Notes under the pieces: model-generated | Seen by the model: only the letters and a program-made list of their open reading frames with translations | The model's database searches: none | Told to the model about the DNA's origin: nothing | Made by a program: the position numbers and the translations under genes | Assembly (NCBI RefSeq): GCF_004803715.2 | Contig: NZ_CP039383.2 | Coordinates: 2,294,001-2,358,000 of the forward strand | Source of the DNA: Luteimonas yindakuii | GTDB lineage: Bacteria > Pseudomonadota > Gammaproteobacteria > Xanthomonadales > Xanthomonadaceae | Length of the DNA: 64,000 nt | Reading direction: 5' to 3' | Shown: positions 1 through 8,730 of the stretch, piece after piece | How positions within the stretch are numbered: the stretch's first letter is position 1 | Layout: each line of letters opens with the position of its first letter

Positions 1-331
1 GTCGAACGCAACCGTTTTGGACGTTGATCTTCATCCCGACGCGACGACAGGTTGGTGCCCGCCGCGGCCGCAGGGGGATGTCCAGAGCCGGCCAGGGATG
101 GCCGGTGGCCGGTGGCCGGATGTGGTAGCAGGAAGCGGAGATATCCGGCTGGGCATCCCGCTGCGGCCGCGGCGGGCGCCTTGGGCTTCGAAACCGCCTT
201 ACGACAACAGCCGGTCAGAGTCAGTAACCGCGTGGACGCAAACGCGGAAGACATCCGACTGACGTCCCCTTTCGTCCGCTGCGGACAGCGCGGACTCCGC
301 AGATTCGCTCCCGGACCAGATCACCAGACAC
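1..331. other. Gene-free left edge of window
   Basis: I see no convincing gene here. Short open frames exist on both strands, but their composition is that of chance frames in GC-rich DNA and none has a recognisable protein or ribosome binding site. The stretch holds the inverted-repeat element at 66-184 and ends at the terminator of the THX gene. A gene could end just outside the window. Confidence 0.6.
66..184. repeat. Inverted-repeat intergenic element, copy A
   Basis: Left end GGCCGCAGGGGGATGTCC (66-83) is the inverse of the segment at 151-168 with 16 of 18 positions matching, so the unit can fold into a long hairpin. An inner palindrome, CCGGCCA..TGGCCGG, lies near 89-106. The same order of blocks recurs at 29388-29498: GAGCCGGCCA, then GGATG, CCGGCTGGGCAT, CTGCGGCCGCG and GCCTTGG. 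It looks like a non-coding REP/MITE-like element; no transposase is nearby and target duplications are not evident. Confidence 0.65.
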
Positions 332-360
332 GAAAAAGCCCGCGCGATGGCGGGCTTCTC
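332..360 (-). terminator. Rho-independent terminator of the THX gene
   Basis: On the minus strand a GAAGCCCGCC..GCGGGCTTT hairpin (AAGCCCGC/GCGGGCTT stem) is followed by a T run (the A run at 333-337 on the plus strand). It lies about 25 bp past the THX stop codon. Confidence 0.8.
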
Positions 361-382
361 CACTCTGCCGCGGCGGCGGATA

Positions 383-556
383 TCACGCCTTGGCGACGGT
401 CTTCTTGGCGACCTTCTTGGCCGGCGCCTTCACCACGGTCTTCTTCGCGACCGGCGCGGCGGCGGTGGCCGCGGCCCGGGTTGCCGCCTTGCGGGCGTTG
501 CCGTAGCTGGAAATGTAGCGCTTGCCCTTGAGGGTCTTGCGATCGCCCTTGCCCAT
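383..556 (-). CDS. 30S ribosomal protein THX
   Basis: A 57-residue, strongly basic protein beginning MGKGDRKTLKGKRYISSYGN, the signature of the small THX protein that sits in the head of the 30S subunit near 16S rRNA. The first ~22 residues are the conserved core; the rest is an Ala/Lys/Thr-rich tail with repeated AKKV/KKTV units typical of xanthomonad versions and resembling histone H1 tails. The start is set by AGGAG seven bases ahead of the ATG at 556. It stands alone, has its own terminator at 332-360, and is too short for most automatic gene finders. The family assignment comes from the N-terminal motif; the tail is low-complexity and carries little information. Confidence 0.9.
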   Translation of the reverse strand: MGKGDRKTLKGKRYISSYGNARKAATRAAATAAAPVAKKTVVKAPAKKVAKKTVAKA

Positions 557-623
557 CGTCTAACTCCTGAATTCTGTGCCGGGATTGCGCGGCGCCGGTC
601 GGCGCGCGGGACCGCAAATGCTA

Positions 624-1028
624 TCACGCAGTGGTCGGCTGACTGCGCGCGTGGGTGAGCCGCAGGTTGACGAAGTGGGCAGCGGCAAGCAGCAGGCCAC
701 CGGTCGTCATCACCACCACGTGGGTCATCGAATGGTCGTGCAGGCGGGTGAATGCGCCGACCCACACCAGCGCCAGGCCGGGCACCAGCAGCAGCCATGC
801 ATGGAATGCGCGGTGGCGGCGCCAGCCCAGGGTCAGGGTGGTCGCGCCCAGCAGGGTGGCGAACACCACGAAGGCCTGGTCGAAGTCGATCCAGCCACCC
901 ACGCCGAGACCCAGCGCGGGCAGCAACGCGAGCACCAGCGGCAGCGCGGCGCAATGCACCGCGCACAGCAACGAGGCGGCGAAGCCCACCCGGTCGGCGC
1001 GGGCAAGGGTGGTGTCTGGTGCGGCCAT
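624..1028 (-). CDS. MerC-domain small membrane protein
   Basis: Encodes about 134 residues with four hydrophobic segments (roughly residues 15-38, 48-66, 75-92, 100-120) and a metal-binding-looking CAVHC motif at residues 22-26 at the mouth of the first helix, as in MerC-domain proteins. Classical MerC moves Hg(II) across the inner membrane. Here there is no mer operon; instead the gene diverges from a zinc-type TonB receptor across a Zur-box-like site, so a role in zinc or another metal is more likely (inference). I chose the ATG at 1028, preceded by GGAAG; an in-frame ATG at 1061 lies inside the AT-rich operator and would add 11 residues. A His-rich patch (RLHDHSMTH) lies between helices three and four. 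Confidence 0.7.
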   Translation of the reverse strand: MAAPDTTLARADRVGFAASLLCAVHCAALPLVLALLPALGLGVGGWIDFDQAFVVFATLLGATTLTLGWRRHRAFHAWLLLVPGLALVWVGAFTRLHDHSMTHVVVMTTGGLLLAAAHFVNLRLTHARSQPTTA

Positions 1029-1052
1029 GTCTTCCGGGGGGTGTGGCGACTT

Positions 1053-1073
1053 ACGTAACATTATAACATTCCT
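1053..1073. promoter_or_regulatory. Candidate Zur box between divergent genes
   Basis: An AT-rich island in GC-rich surroundings reads GTAACATTATAACATTCC (1055-1072). Its complement, GGAATGTTATAATGTTAC, closely resembles the left half of the enterobacterial Zur consensus (GAAATGTTATA) and contains a perfect TATAAT for the leftward gene. It lies 25 bp from the MerC-domain start and about 31 bp from the receptor start, so a bound repressor would block both. The full dyad is imperfect, so Fur rather than Zur recognition cannot be excluded. Confidence 0.55.
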
Positions 1074-1103
1074 GTCCCGTCGCCCAGTCTAACCCAGCCC
1101 CCG

Positions 1104-3302
1104 ATGATCGATCCGTGCGCTTCGACCCCCTCCCGCGTTGCCCTCGCCATTGCCCTTGCCCTGTCCGCCGGCGCCGTGAACGCGCAGAACAGCGCCCATC
1201 CCACGACCACCACGCTCGACGCGGTGCAGGTCACGGCGGTGCCGCTGGGCGGTGATGCCGAAGACCTCGCCCATCCCATCGAAGTCCTGCATGGCGAGGC
1301 GTTGGACGACCGCAAGTCCGGCAGCCTGGGCGAAACGGTAGCCTCGCTGCCGGGCGTGCAGAACGGATCCTTCGGCGCAGGGGTCGGCCGGCCGATCATC
1401 CGCGGCCAGGAAGGCCCGCGCGTGCAGGTGCTGGCCGGCGGGATCGGCAACATGGACGCCTCCACGGTCAGCGCCGACCACGCGGTCGGCATCGAGCCGT
1501 TCCTTGCCGACCAGATCGAGGTGCTCAAGGGCCCGGCAAACCTTCTCTACGGCAGCGGCGCGATCGGCGGCGCGGTCAACGTGGTCGACGGCCGCATCGC
1601 GCGCGACGTCCCCGACCGTCCGTTGAGCGGACGCGCCGAACTGCGCGCTGCCAGCGGCAACGACGAACGCGCCGGCATGTTCCGCCTCGATGGCGTCAGC
1701 GGCGACAACCTGGTGCTGCATGTGGACGGCGTGATCCGCAACAGCGGCGACATCGACATTCCGGGCCACGCGCAGCGCACGCACGATCACGACGGCCATC
1801 GGCACGACGAGCATGAGTCGGCCTACGGCAGCCTGCCCAACAGTGCGATCCGCACCCGCGCCGGCGCGTTGGGTGCGACCTGGCTTGGCGAGCGCGGCCA
1901 CCTCGGTGTCGCGCTCAGCACCTATCGCACCAACTACGGGTTGCCCGAAGGTGCGCACGTGCACGCCGGCGACGACGACGGTCATGGCCACGACGATCAC
2001 GGCCACGATCATGAGCATGGCGGCCACGACCATGACGCCGGCCACGGCCACGACCATGGTCCGGTCCGCATCGACCTCGCGCAGAACCGTCTCGACCTCA
2101 AGGGCGGCATCTACAACCCGGCGCCGTTCCTGTCCGCACTCAACCTGCGCGCGGCCCGCAGCGACTACGAACACGTCGAGCTCGAGGATGGCCTGGCCGC
2201 CACGCGTTTCGTCAATCGCGGCACCGAGACGCGGCTGGAAGCGGTGCAGAACGCCGTCAACGGCTGGCACGGCGCGTTCGGCCTGCAGCTGGGACATGGG
2301 AACTTCGAAGCGCAGGGCGCGGAAGCGTTCGTGCCGCCGAGCGTGTCCGACACCGTCGGCCTGTTCGTCGTGCAGGAAAAGGAGTTCGGGCCAGTGAAGC
2401 TGGAACTCGGTGGCCGCCACGAACGCGTGCAGATCGACTCGGCCACCGGCGTCTCGCGCCGCTTCGATGCCAGCAGCCTGTCCGGCGCGGCGATCTGGCA
2501 CCTGTCCGGGGTGTTCGATCTGCGCGTCGGCGCCGACGTCTCCGAGCGCGCGCCGACCAACGAGGAACTGTTTGCCAACGGCGCGCATATCGCCACCGCT
2601 TCGCTGGAAATCGGCGACGCGGATCTCGACACCGAGCGCGGCCAGCGGCTGGAACTCGGCCTGCATGCGCATACCGGGCGGATCGAGGCCAAGGCGGCCG
2701 TGTACCAGACCAGGTTCGACGACTACACGTACCTGGCGGCGACCGGGGTGGTCGAAGACGGCCTGCCGGTGCGGCTGTGGACGCAGGGCGATGCCACGTT
2801 CCGCGGCGCCGAGGTCGAGGCGAAGCTGCACCTGTCCGAATCCGACGCCGGTGATTTCGACCTGCGCGTGTTCGGCGACATCGTGCGCGCGACGCTCGAC
2901 GGCAGCGGCACCCGCGAAGTGCACTTCGACGTACCGCACGGCGAACACGCCCACCACTACCACGCCGACATCGCGCTCGGCGGCAACCTGCCGCGCATCG
3001 CACCCTCGCGCCTCGGCGCCGACCTCAACTGGACATCCGGTGGCTGGCGCGCGCATGCCGGCGCCGTGCGTTACATGAAGCAGGACCGCGTCGCCGCGGG
3101 CGAAGCACCAAGCCCCGGCTACACCCTCGTCAATGCCGGCATCGCCTGGCGCGCGGACGACCTCGAAGGCACGCAGTGGGAACTGTTCCTCGACGGCCGC
3201 AACCTCACCGACCGCGAGGCGCGCCCGCATACGTCGCTGCTGCGCGATATCGCACCGCTGCCGGGGCGCTCGATCGCCGGTGGGATCCGCATGTTCTTCT
3301 GA
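1104..3302 (+). CDS. znuD: TonB-dependent receptor, ZnuD-like zinc uptake
   Basis: A 732-residue outer-membrane receptor. A signal peptide ends near residue 27 (AVNA|Q), a plug domain follows (about 40-165, with the VLKGPANLLYGSGAIGG motif), then a beta-barrel ending in a C-terminal Phe. Its marking feature is three His-rich extracellular-loop-like stretches: residues 222-237, 285-319 (13 His in about 35 residues, with many Asp) and about 607-630 (HGEHAHHYH). His-rich loops and zinc-dependent repression are known for ZnuD of Neisseria and its relatives, which import zinc with TonB energy. The site at 1053-1073 and the neighbouring Zur-family gene at 3345-3842 agree with zinc. No clear Shine-Dalgarno precedes the ATG; residue 1 is chosen because it gives a complete signal peptide. 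Nickel, cobalt or copper uptake is the alternative. Confidence 0.8.
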   Translation: MIDPCASTPSRVALAIALALSAGAVNAQNSAHPTTTTLDAVQVTAVPLGGDAEDLAHPIEVLHGEALDDRKSGSLGETVASLPGVQNGSFGAGVGRPIIRGQEGPRVQVLAGGIGNMDASTVSADHAVGIEPFLADQIEVLKGPANLLYGSGAIGGAVNVVDGRIARDVPDRPLSGRAELRAASGNDERAGMFRLDGVSGDNLVLHVDGVIRNSGDIDIPGHAQRTHDHDGHRHDEHESAYGSLPNSAIRTRAGALGATWLGERGHLGVALSTYRTNYGLPEGAHVHAGDDDGHGHDDHGHDHEHGGHDHDAGHGHDHGPVRIDLAQNRLDLKGGIYNPAPFLSALNLRAARSDYEHVELEDGLAATRFVNRGTETRLEAVQNAVNGWHGAFGLQLGHGNFEAQGAEAFVPPSVSDTVGLFVVQEKEFGPVKLELGGRHERVQIDSATGVSRRFDASSLSGAAIWHLSGVFDLRVGADVSERAPTNEELFANGAHIATASLEIGDADLDTERGQRLELGLHAHTGRIEAKAAVYQTRFDDYTYLAATGVVEDGLPVRLWTQGDATFRGAEVEAKLHLSESDAGDFDLRVFGDIVRATLDGSGTREVHFDVPHGEHAHHYHADIALGGNLPRIAPSRLGADLNWTSGGWRAHAGAVRYMKQDRVAAGEAPSPGYTLVNAGIAWRADDLEGTQWELFLDGRNLTDREARPHTSLLRDIAPLPGRSIAGGIRMFF

Positions 3303-3344
3303 CCGCGCGATGCCAGAGCCGCGGCCCTTCCCCGGACCGGCGGT

Positions 3345-3842
3345 TCAGTCGCCGGCCGTTTCCGCGCAGGCCGCGCACAGCCCGTGCACTTCCAGCGTCT
3401 GCGCCTGCGGCACGAAGCCCAGCGCACGGGCGCGGCCGTCGAGGGCCGCGACGACGGCCTCGTCCTCCAGCTCCACCGCGGCATGGCAGCGGTCGCAGAT
3501 CAGGAACGGCACCGAATGCTGCGCGGTGCTCGGGTGGTGGCAGGCGACGAACGCATTGACCGACTGCAGCTTGTGGATGAAGCCGTTGGCGAGCAGGAAA
3601 TCCAGCGCGCGGTAGACCGTCGGCGGCGCCGCCGCGCCGGGGCCACCGCCGTCGCGCACCTGGTCGAGCAGGTCATAGGCCTTGAGCGGCCTGCCGGCGT
3701 TGGCGATGAGGCCGAGCACATGCGCGCGGATCGGCGTCAGCCGCAGCCCGCGCTCGCTGCAGGCACGTTCGACCGCGCGTACGAACGCCGCGGCGTCGTC
3801 GACATGGTGCTGCGGATCCGTGCAGGCGTGGATGTGGTTCAT
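3345..3842 (-). CDS. zur: Fur-family transcriptional repressor, probably Zur
   Basis: 165 residues with the Fur-family layout: N-terminal winged helix (about 18-85, with LTPIRAHVLGLI and TVYRALDFLLANGFIHKL) and a C-terminal dimerisation/metal domain. Two CxxC pairs, C116/C119 and C156/C159, form the structural zinc site; H90, C101, H102, H103, H109 and H120 supply regulatory metal ligands. The HHP..QH pattern with C101 is more like Zur than iron Fur, which normally has HHDH. The N-terminus is itself His-rich (MNHIHACTDPQHH). It converges on the receptor gene, separated by 42 bp. It would repress zinc uptake genes when zinc is sufficient, including presumably the two genes flanking the site at 1053-1073. 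Confidence 0.85.
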   Translation of the reverse strand: MNHIHACTDPQHHVDDAAAFVRAVERACSERGLRLTPIRAHVLGLIANAGRPLKAYDLLDQVRDGGGPGAAAPPTVYRALDFLLANGFIHKLQSVNAFVACHHPSTAQHSVPFLICDRCHAAVELEDEAVVAALDGRARALGFVPQAQTLEVHGLCAACAETAGD

Positions 3843-3892
3843 CACACGATGATGGCCGCGGCCCGCATGCGACTCAAGGCGACGCCCGGGAC

Positions 3893-5299
3893 TCAGCCTT
3901 CCGCCGGCACCATCGCGAGTGCTGCATCGATACGCCGCAGTGCCTCCTCGCGGCCTGCCAGATACACGGTATGGCCGATATCCGGGCTGACCTGGGTGCC
4001 GGTGATCGCGACCCGCATCGGCTGCGCGATCCTGCCCATGCCCAGGCCGAGCGACTCCGCGGTGGCGTGCAGCGCGGCGTTGATCGCGTCGACGTTCCAG
4101 CTGTCGAGCGCGGCCAGGCGTGCACGTGCATCGTCGAGCGCGGCGCGCGCGTCCGGCTTCAGGTGCTTGGCCACTGCCTTGTCGTCGTAGTCGGTCAATG
4201 GCCGGTACCAGACCGCCGCGCGCTCGGCCATTTCCGCAAGCGTCTGCACGCGGTCGCGCAGCGCGAGCACCACGTCCGCCGGCGCCGGGCCGGCGGCGAG
4301 GTCGTAACCGGCGTTGCGCAGGTGCCATTCCAGGTGTGCGGCCACGGCGTCCGGTGTGTCGCTCTTGAGGTACTGCTGGTTGAGCCAGCCGAGCTTGGCC
4401 ATGTCGAGGCGCGAGGCCTTGGCGTTGACGTCGGCGAGGTCGAACAGCGACTTCATCGCGTCGATCGAGAACACTTCCTGGTCGCCATGCGACCAGCCCA
4501 GCCGCACGAGATAATTGAGCAGCGCATGCGGCAGGTAGCCGGCATCGCGGTACTGCATGACGTCGGCGGCGCCGGTGCGCTTGGAGAGCTTGGCGCCCTG
4601 TTCGTCGAGGATCATCGGCAGGTGCGAGAACGCCGGCACCGCTGCACCCAGCGCGCGGTAGATGTTGATCTGGCGCGGGGTGTTGTTGACGTGGTCGTCG
4701 CCGCGCACCACGTCGGTGATGCCCATGTCGATGTCGTCGACGACGACGGCGAAGTTGTAGGTCGGGTAGCCGTCCGGACGGAAGATCACCAGGTCGTCGA
4801 GTTCGCTGTTGGCGATCTCGATGCGGCCCTTGACCTTGTCGTCCCAGGCGACCACGCCGTCCTGCGGGTTCTTCAGGCGGATGACGCGGTTGGGATCGTC
4901 GCGGTAGGCAGCACCCTGCTCGCGGTAGGCGCCGTTGTAGCGCGGCTTGTCGCCGGCGGCCATCGCCGCCTCGCGCATCGCATCGAGCTCTTCCTTCGAC
5001 TCGTAGGCGTAGTAGGCATGGCCGCTGGCCACCAGCTGCTCGGCGACCTCGCGATAGCGCTCCACGCGTGCGGTCTGGTAGATCGGGCCTTCGTCGTAGT
5101 CGAGCCCCAGCCAGTCCATCGCCTCGAGGATCGCGTCGATGGCCGCCTGGGTGCTGCGCTCGCGGTCGGTGTCCTCGATGCGCAGCACGAACTGCCCGCC
5201 GGCGCGGCGTGCGGCCAGCCAGCAGTACAGCGCGGTGCGTGCGCCGCCGATATGCAGGTAGCCGGTGGGACTGGGGGCGAAGCGGGTGCGGACGGTCAT
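3893..5299 (-). CDS. gltX: Glutamate--tRNA ligase
   Basis: 468 residues, the usual length for bacterial GluRS, a class I aminoacyl-tRNA synthetase that charges tRNA-Glu in the cytoplasm. The ATP-binding HIGG (residues 16-19, in [18 protein letters not shown]) and the KLSKR loop (237-241) are intact, and the C-terminal helical anticodon-binding region is full length. The gene follows 50 bp upstream of zur in the same direction and may be cotranscribed with it. No good Shine-Dalgarno precedes the ATG at 5299; the start is fixed by the conserved [13 protein letters not shown] beginning. Confidence 0.97.
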   Translation of the reverse strand: MTVRTRFAPSPTGYLHIGGARTALYCWLAARRAGGQFVLRIEDTDRERSTQAAIDAILEAMDWLGLDYDEGPIYQTARVERYREVAEQLVASGHAYYAYESKEELDAMREAAMAAGDKPRYNGAYREQGAAYRDDPNRVIRLKNPQDGVVAWDDKVKGRIEIANSELDDLVIFRPDGYPTYNFAVVVDDIDMGITDVVRGDDHVNNTPRQINIYRALGAAVPAFSHLPMILDEQGAKLSKRTGAADVMQYRDAGYLPHALLNYLVRLGWSHGDQEVFSIDAMKSLFDLADVNAKASRLDMAKLGWLNQQYLKSDTPDAVAAHLEWHLRNAGYDLAAGPAPADVVLALRDRVQTLAEMAERAAVWYRPLTDYDDKAVAKHLKPDARAALDDARARLAALDSWNVDAINAALHATAESLGLGMGRIAQPMRVAITGTQVSPDIGHTVYLAGREEALRRIDAALAMVPAEG

Positions 5300-5417
5300 T
5301 GGAGGCAGGCTGTGATCCGGGAATCGGGCATTTTAGGCCAGCGGGCGGGGCTCGGTCCGGATGCAACGTGCGCATGCCTGCAGGACTGGCGATTTACCGC
5401 CCCGGTATCATTCGCGC

Positions 5418-6146
5418 ATGACCACCCTCTTCGTTTCCGACCTGCACCTCGACCCGGCGCGACCGGATATCACCCGCCTGTTCGCCGCGTTCCTCGACGA
5501 CGAGGCGCGCGGTGCGGATGCGTTGTACATCCTCGGCGACCTGTTCGAATCCTGGGTCGGCGACGACGACCCGACGGAAGCCGGCGGCATCGTCGCCGAC
5601 CGCCTGCAGGCGTTACCGGCCGCGGGGGTGCCGGTCTTCTTCATGCACGGCAACCGCGACTTCCTGCTGGGCAACGACTACGCCGGACGCGCCGGCATGC
5701 AGCTGCTGCCGGATCCTTCGGTGGTCGAGCTGTACGGACGCCGCGTGCTGCTCACCCATGGCGACCTGTTGTGCACCGACGACGTCGAGTACCAGGCGAT
5801 CCGCGTGCAGACCCGCAACCCGGCCTGGCAGGCACAGATGCTTGCGCAGCCGCTCGCCGCACGGCTGGCGTTCGCCGCGCAGGCACGCGCCGCGAGCCAG
5901 GCGCGCCAGGGCGAGATGAAGTCCGCCGGCACGATGGAAACGATCACCGATGTCGCACCGGCCACGGTGGATGCGTTCTTCGCCGAACACGGTGTCGACA
6001 CCATGATCCATGGCCACACCCATCGCCCGGCGATCCACGAGCTTGCCGGCGGCCGCCGCCGCATCGTGCTCGGCGACTGGTACGAACAGGGTTCGGTACT
6101 GCGCGCGGATCCGGACGGGCGCTTCGGGCTGTCGGCGCTGCGCTGA
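5418..6146 (+). CDS. lpxH: UDP-2,3-diacylglucosamine diphosphatase
   Basis: 242 residues. LpxH hydrolyses UDP-2,3-diacylglucosamine to lipid X at the inner membrane in lipid A synthesis. Metal ligands typical of this calcineurin-like phosphoesterase are all present: D8 and H10 (SDLH), D41 (GDLFESW), N79 (GNRD), H114 (THGD), H198 and H200 (IHGHTH). The ATG at 5418 gives the standard N-terminus [11 protein letters not shown]; an in-frame ATG 57 bp upstream would add unconserved residues. TATCAT lies at 5406-5411, only six bases from the start, and no Shine-Dalgarno is visible, so the message may be leaderless. Confidence 0.95.
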   Translation: MTTLFVSDLHLDPARPDITRLFAAFLDDEARGADALYILGDLFESWVGDDDPTEAGGIVADRLQALPAAGVPVFFMHGNRDFLLGNDYAGRAGMQLLPDPSVVELYGRRVLLTHGDLLCTDDVEYQAIRVQTRNPAWQAQMLAQPLAARLAFAAQARAASQARQGEMKSAGTMETITDVAPATVDAFFAEHGVDTMIHGHTHRPAIHELAGGRRRIVLGDWYEQGSVLRADPDGRFGLSALR

Positions 6147-6161
6147 CCAGCGGGTCCGTAG

Positions 6162-6188
6162 CCCGGATAGGCCGCCGCCGCATCCGGG
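6162..6188. repeat. REP-like palindrome between convergent genes
   Basis: GTAGCCCGGAT and ATCCGGG form a seven-base stem around a 13-base GC-rich loop. This resembles short REP sequences common between genes in this family. It sits past the lpxH stop and before the DUF455 stop, so it could also act as a weak bidirectional transcription end; there is no T run. Confidence 0.45.
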
Positions 6189-6272
6189 GACTGCAGCGGC
6201 GCGGCGATGGCCGCCATTGCAATGACGCTCTCCCGTATGCGCTTCCCTTATCGGGGCGACAACCCGTCGGAC

Positions 6273-7097
6273 CTATGCGCGCACCTGCGGATCCGACGCC
6301 GCCGCCTGCAACGCGGCAAGCTCGTCCGCGCTGAAACCCGCGGCCGCCCGTGCATCGACATTGAACGGACCGTGCAACACGGCGCGCGCGTATTCGGCCA
6401 GCAGTTCGCGAAAGCGCGGCTCCGGCGCAACGCCTGCACGCGTGCAATGCCAGCGGAACCAGTGGCTGCCGGCGGCGACATGCGAGACCTCTTCCTCGAG
6501 GATCACCTCGAGGATGTCGGCGGTCGCGTCGTCGCCCAGTGCGCGCAGCTTCACGATCATCCCGGGCGTCACGTCCAGCCCGCGGGCTTCCAGCACGCGC
6601 GGCACCAGCGCCATCCGCGCGAGCCCATCGTGCGCGGTCTTCTCGGCCATCTCCCACAGGCCGTTGTGCGCGTCGAAGTCGCCGTAATCGTGGCCGAGCG
6701 CCTGCAGGCGTCCGCGCAGCAGGGTGAAATGCCGCGCCTCGTCCTCGGCGATGCGCACCCAGTCGGCATGGAACTCCGGCGGCAGGCCACGGAAGCGGTA
6801 GGCCGCGTCCCACGCCAGGTCGATTGCGTTGAACTCGATATGCGCGATCGCGTGGATGAAGGCCGCGCGCCCGGCCGTGGTGCCCAGCCCGCGCCGCGGC
6901 AGGTCGCGTGGATGCACCAGCATCGGCCGTGGCGGCCGGCCCGGCATGCGGATCGGCTCCGGCGCCGGCGCGTCGGCCGGTAATGGCAATGTCCCGGCGG
7001 CGAACGCCCGCGCGTGCTCGAAGGTCAGCGCGAGCTTGTCGTCGATGGTCGTGGCGTCGAGACAGGCCCGCGCGGCCTCGAACAGCGTCGCGGCCAT
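6273..7097 (-). CDS. Ferritin-like DUF455 family protein
   Basis: 274 residues of the DUF455/COG2833 family, whose members have a ferritin-like four-helix fold. Likely iron ligands lie in helices: IHAIAHIEFNAIDLAWD (about 81-97), IAEDEARHFTLL (116-127) and LEVILEEEVSHVAAGSHWF (about 186-204), giving the repeated E..ExxH pattern of carboxylate-bridged diiron proteins. Members have been compared with the tRNA-hydroxylase MiaE, but the reaction of this family is not established. It starts two bases after purF ends, so its translation is probably coupled to purF. The start at 7097 is the only good ATG before the conserved region. Confidence 0.75.
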   Translation of the reverse strand: MAATLFEAARACLDATTIDDKLALTFEHARAFAAGTLPLPADAPAPEPIRMPGRPPRPMLVHPRDLPRRGLGTTAGRAAFIHAIAHIEFNAIDLAWDAAYRFRGLPPEFHADWVRIAEDEARHFTLLRGRLQALGHDYGDFDAHNGLWEMAEKTAHDGLARMALVPRVLEARGLDVTPGMIVKLRALGDDATADILEVILEEEVSHVAAGSHWFRWHCTRAGVAPEPRFRELLAEYARAVLHGPFNVDARAAAGFSADELAALQAAASDPQVRA

Positions 7098-7099
7098 GC

Positions 7100-8572
7100 T
7101 CAGGTGCCGGCGCGGCGCTTGTTCTTGGCGTCGTCCGAGCGCAACTGCTGCAGGCGCTCGAAGTAGCCGGGTTCGATGCCGGTGACGTATTCGCCGCTGA
7201 AGCAGGAACTGTCGAATCGCTTGCCGGGGAACTTGTGCCCGGCCACCGCCGTTTCGAGGTCGGCGAGGTCCTGGTAGATCAGCCAGTCGCAGCCCAGCAG
7301 CTCCTGGATTTCCTGCTCGCTGCGGCCGTTGGCCACCAGTTCCTCCACCGACGGCATGTCGATGCCGTAGATGTTCGGATGCCGCACCGGCGGCGCCGCC
7401 GATGCGAGATAGACCTTGCGCGCACCGGCGTCGCGCGCCATCTGCACGATCTGCTTCGACGTGGTGCCACGCACGATCGAATCGTCGACCAGCAGCACCA
7501 CGCGGTTGCGGAATTCCAGCGGGATCGGATTCAACTTGCGCTTGACCGACTTCGCGCGCTCGCCCTGCCCCGGCATGATGAAGGTGCGGCCGACATAGCG
7601 GTTCTTGATGAAGCCCTCGCGGTACTTCACCCCGAGCACGTGGGCGAGTTCCAGCGCGGAATCGCGTGAGGTGTCGGGGATCGGGATCACCACGTCGATG
7701 TCGTGGTCGGGGCGCTCGCGCAGGATCTTCTCGCCCAGGGTCACGCCCATGCGCATGCGCGCCTTGTGCACCGAGATGTTCTCGATCATCGAATCCGGGC
7801 GCGCGAAGTACACGTATTCGAAGATGCACGGCGCGCTGTCGCCGGGCTCGGCGCAGGCGCGGTGGTGCAGCTCGCCGTCGGCGGTGATCACCAGGCCTTC
7901 GCCCGGCGCGACATCGCGCAGGTGTTCGAAGCCGAGGATGTCGAGGGCGACCGATTCCGAGGCGACCGCGTACTCGACACCCGCCGCCGATTGGCGACGG
8001 CCCAGCACCAGCGGGCGGATGCCGTTGGGATCGCGGAACGCCACCAGGCCGAGGCCGAGCACCAGCGCCACCGCCGCGTAACCACCACGCGCGCGGCGGT
8101 GCAGGCCTTCCACCGCGGCCAGCGCGGCCTCCGGCGTCAGCGCGCGCTGGCGGTCGAGTTCGTGGGCGAAGACGTTGAGCAGCACCTCCGAGTCGGACTC
8201 GGTGTTGATGTTGCGGCGGTCGGTCTCGAACACCTCGCGGCGCAGCGCATCGGTGTTGATGAGGTTCCCGTTGTGCGCCAGGGCGATGCCGTAGGGCGAG
8301 TTGACGTAGAACGGCTGGGCCTCGTCGCTGCCCTCGCTGCCGGCGGTCGGGTAGCGGCAGTGGCCGATGCCGATGTTGCCGCCGAGCAGCTCCATTGCCG
8401 GCGCGTCGAACACCTCGCGCACCAGCCCGTTGCCCTTGTGCACGCGCAGCCGCGTGCCACTGGCGGTGGCGATGCCGGCCGCGTCCTGGCCGCGGTGCTG
8501 GAGGACGGTCAGGCCGTCGTAGAGGGCGGGCGCGACTTCCGAGGTCCCGACGATGCCGACGATGCCGCACAT
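7100..8572 (-). CDS. purF: Amidophosphoribosyltransferase
   Basis: 490 residues. PurF makes phosphoribosylamine from PRPP and glutamine, the committed step of purine synthesis. The start at 8572 puts the nucleophile Cys at position 2 ([15 protein letters not shown]), which is exposed when Met is removed; an in-frame start 78 bp upstream would bury it and is rejected. The glutamine amidotransferase domain (about 2-230) is followed by the phosphoribosyltransferase domain with the PRPP loop [18 protein letters not shown]. It has the E. coli-type architecture. In E. coli the order is folC-dedD-cvpA-purF; here the same order appears without cvpA. Confidence 0.97.
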   Translation of the reverse strand: MCGIVGIVGTSEVAPALYDGLTVLQHRGQDAAGIATASGTRLRVHKGNGLVREVFDAPAMELLGGNIGIGHCRYPTAGSEGSDEAQPFYVNSPYGIALAHNGNLINTDALRREVFETDRRNINTESDSEVLLNVFAHELDRQRALTPEAALAAVEGLHRRARGGYAAVALVLGLGLVAFRDPNGIRPLVLGRRQSAAGVEYAVASESVALDILGFEHLRDVAPGEGLVITADGELHHRACAEPGDSAPCIFEYVYFARPDSMIENISVHKARMRMGVTLGEKILRERPDHDIDVVIPIPDTSRDSALELAHVLGVKYREGFIKNRYVGRTFIMPGQGERAKSVKRKLNPIPLEFRNRVVLLVDDSIVRGTTSKQIVQMARDAGARKVYLASAAPPVRHPNIYGIDMPSVEELVANGRSEQEIQELLGCDWLIYQDLADLETAVAGHKFPGKRFDSSCFSGEYVTGIEPGYFERLQQLRSDDAKNKRRAGT

Positions 8573-8730
8573 GGAGTTGTCACCTGTGTTGGAAGCGGAA
8601 ACCCCTCCGCGCGCTCCGCGCGCATCCGGGCTGGATGGACCGTGTGGCACCGGTCCGGGGCGGGCCGCGCCGATGGCGTGGTCCCGTGCAGCACACCGTC
8701 CCCGGTGCCGGCGTCACGTGTCGCGTGGTG

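Noticed and set aside
1783..2061. CAC/GAC-rich tandem stretch as a possible CRISPR or satellite repeat
   Set aside because: It is in-frame His/Asp coding sequence of the receptor loops with irregular spacing, not a repeat array.
1089..3230. Long open frame on the minus strand opposite the TonB receptor
   Set aside because: It mirrors the receptor gene; the His-rich and beta-barrel pattern is on the plus strand and the minus frame shows no known domain.
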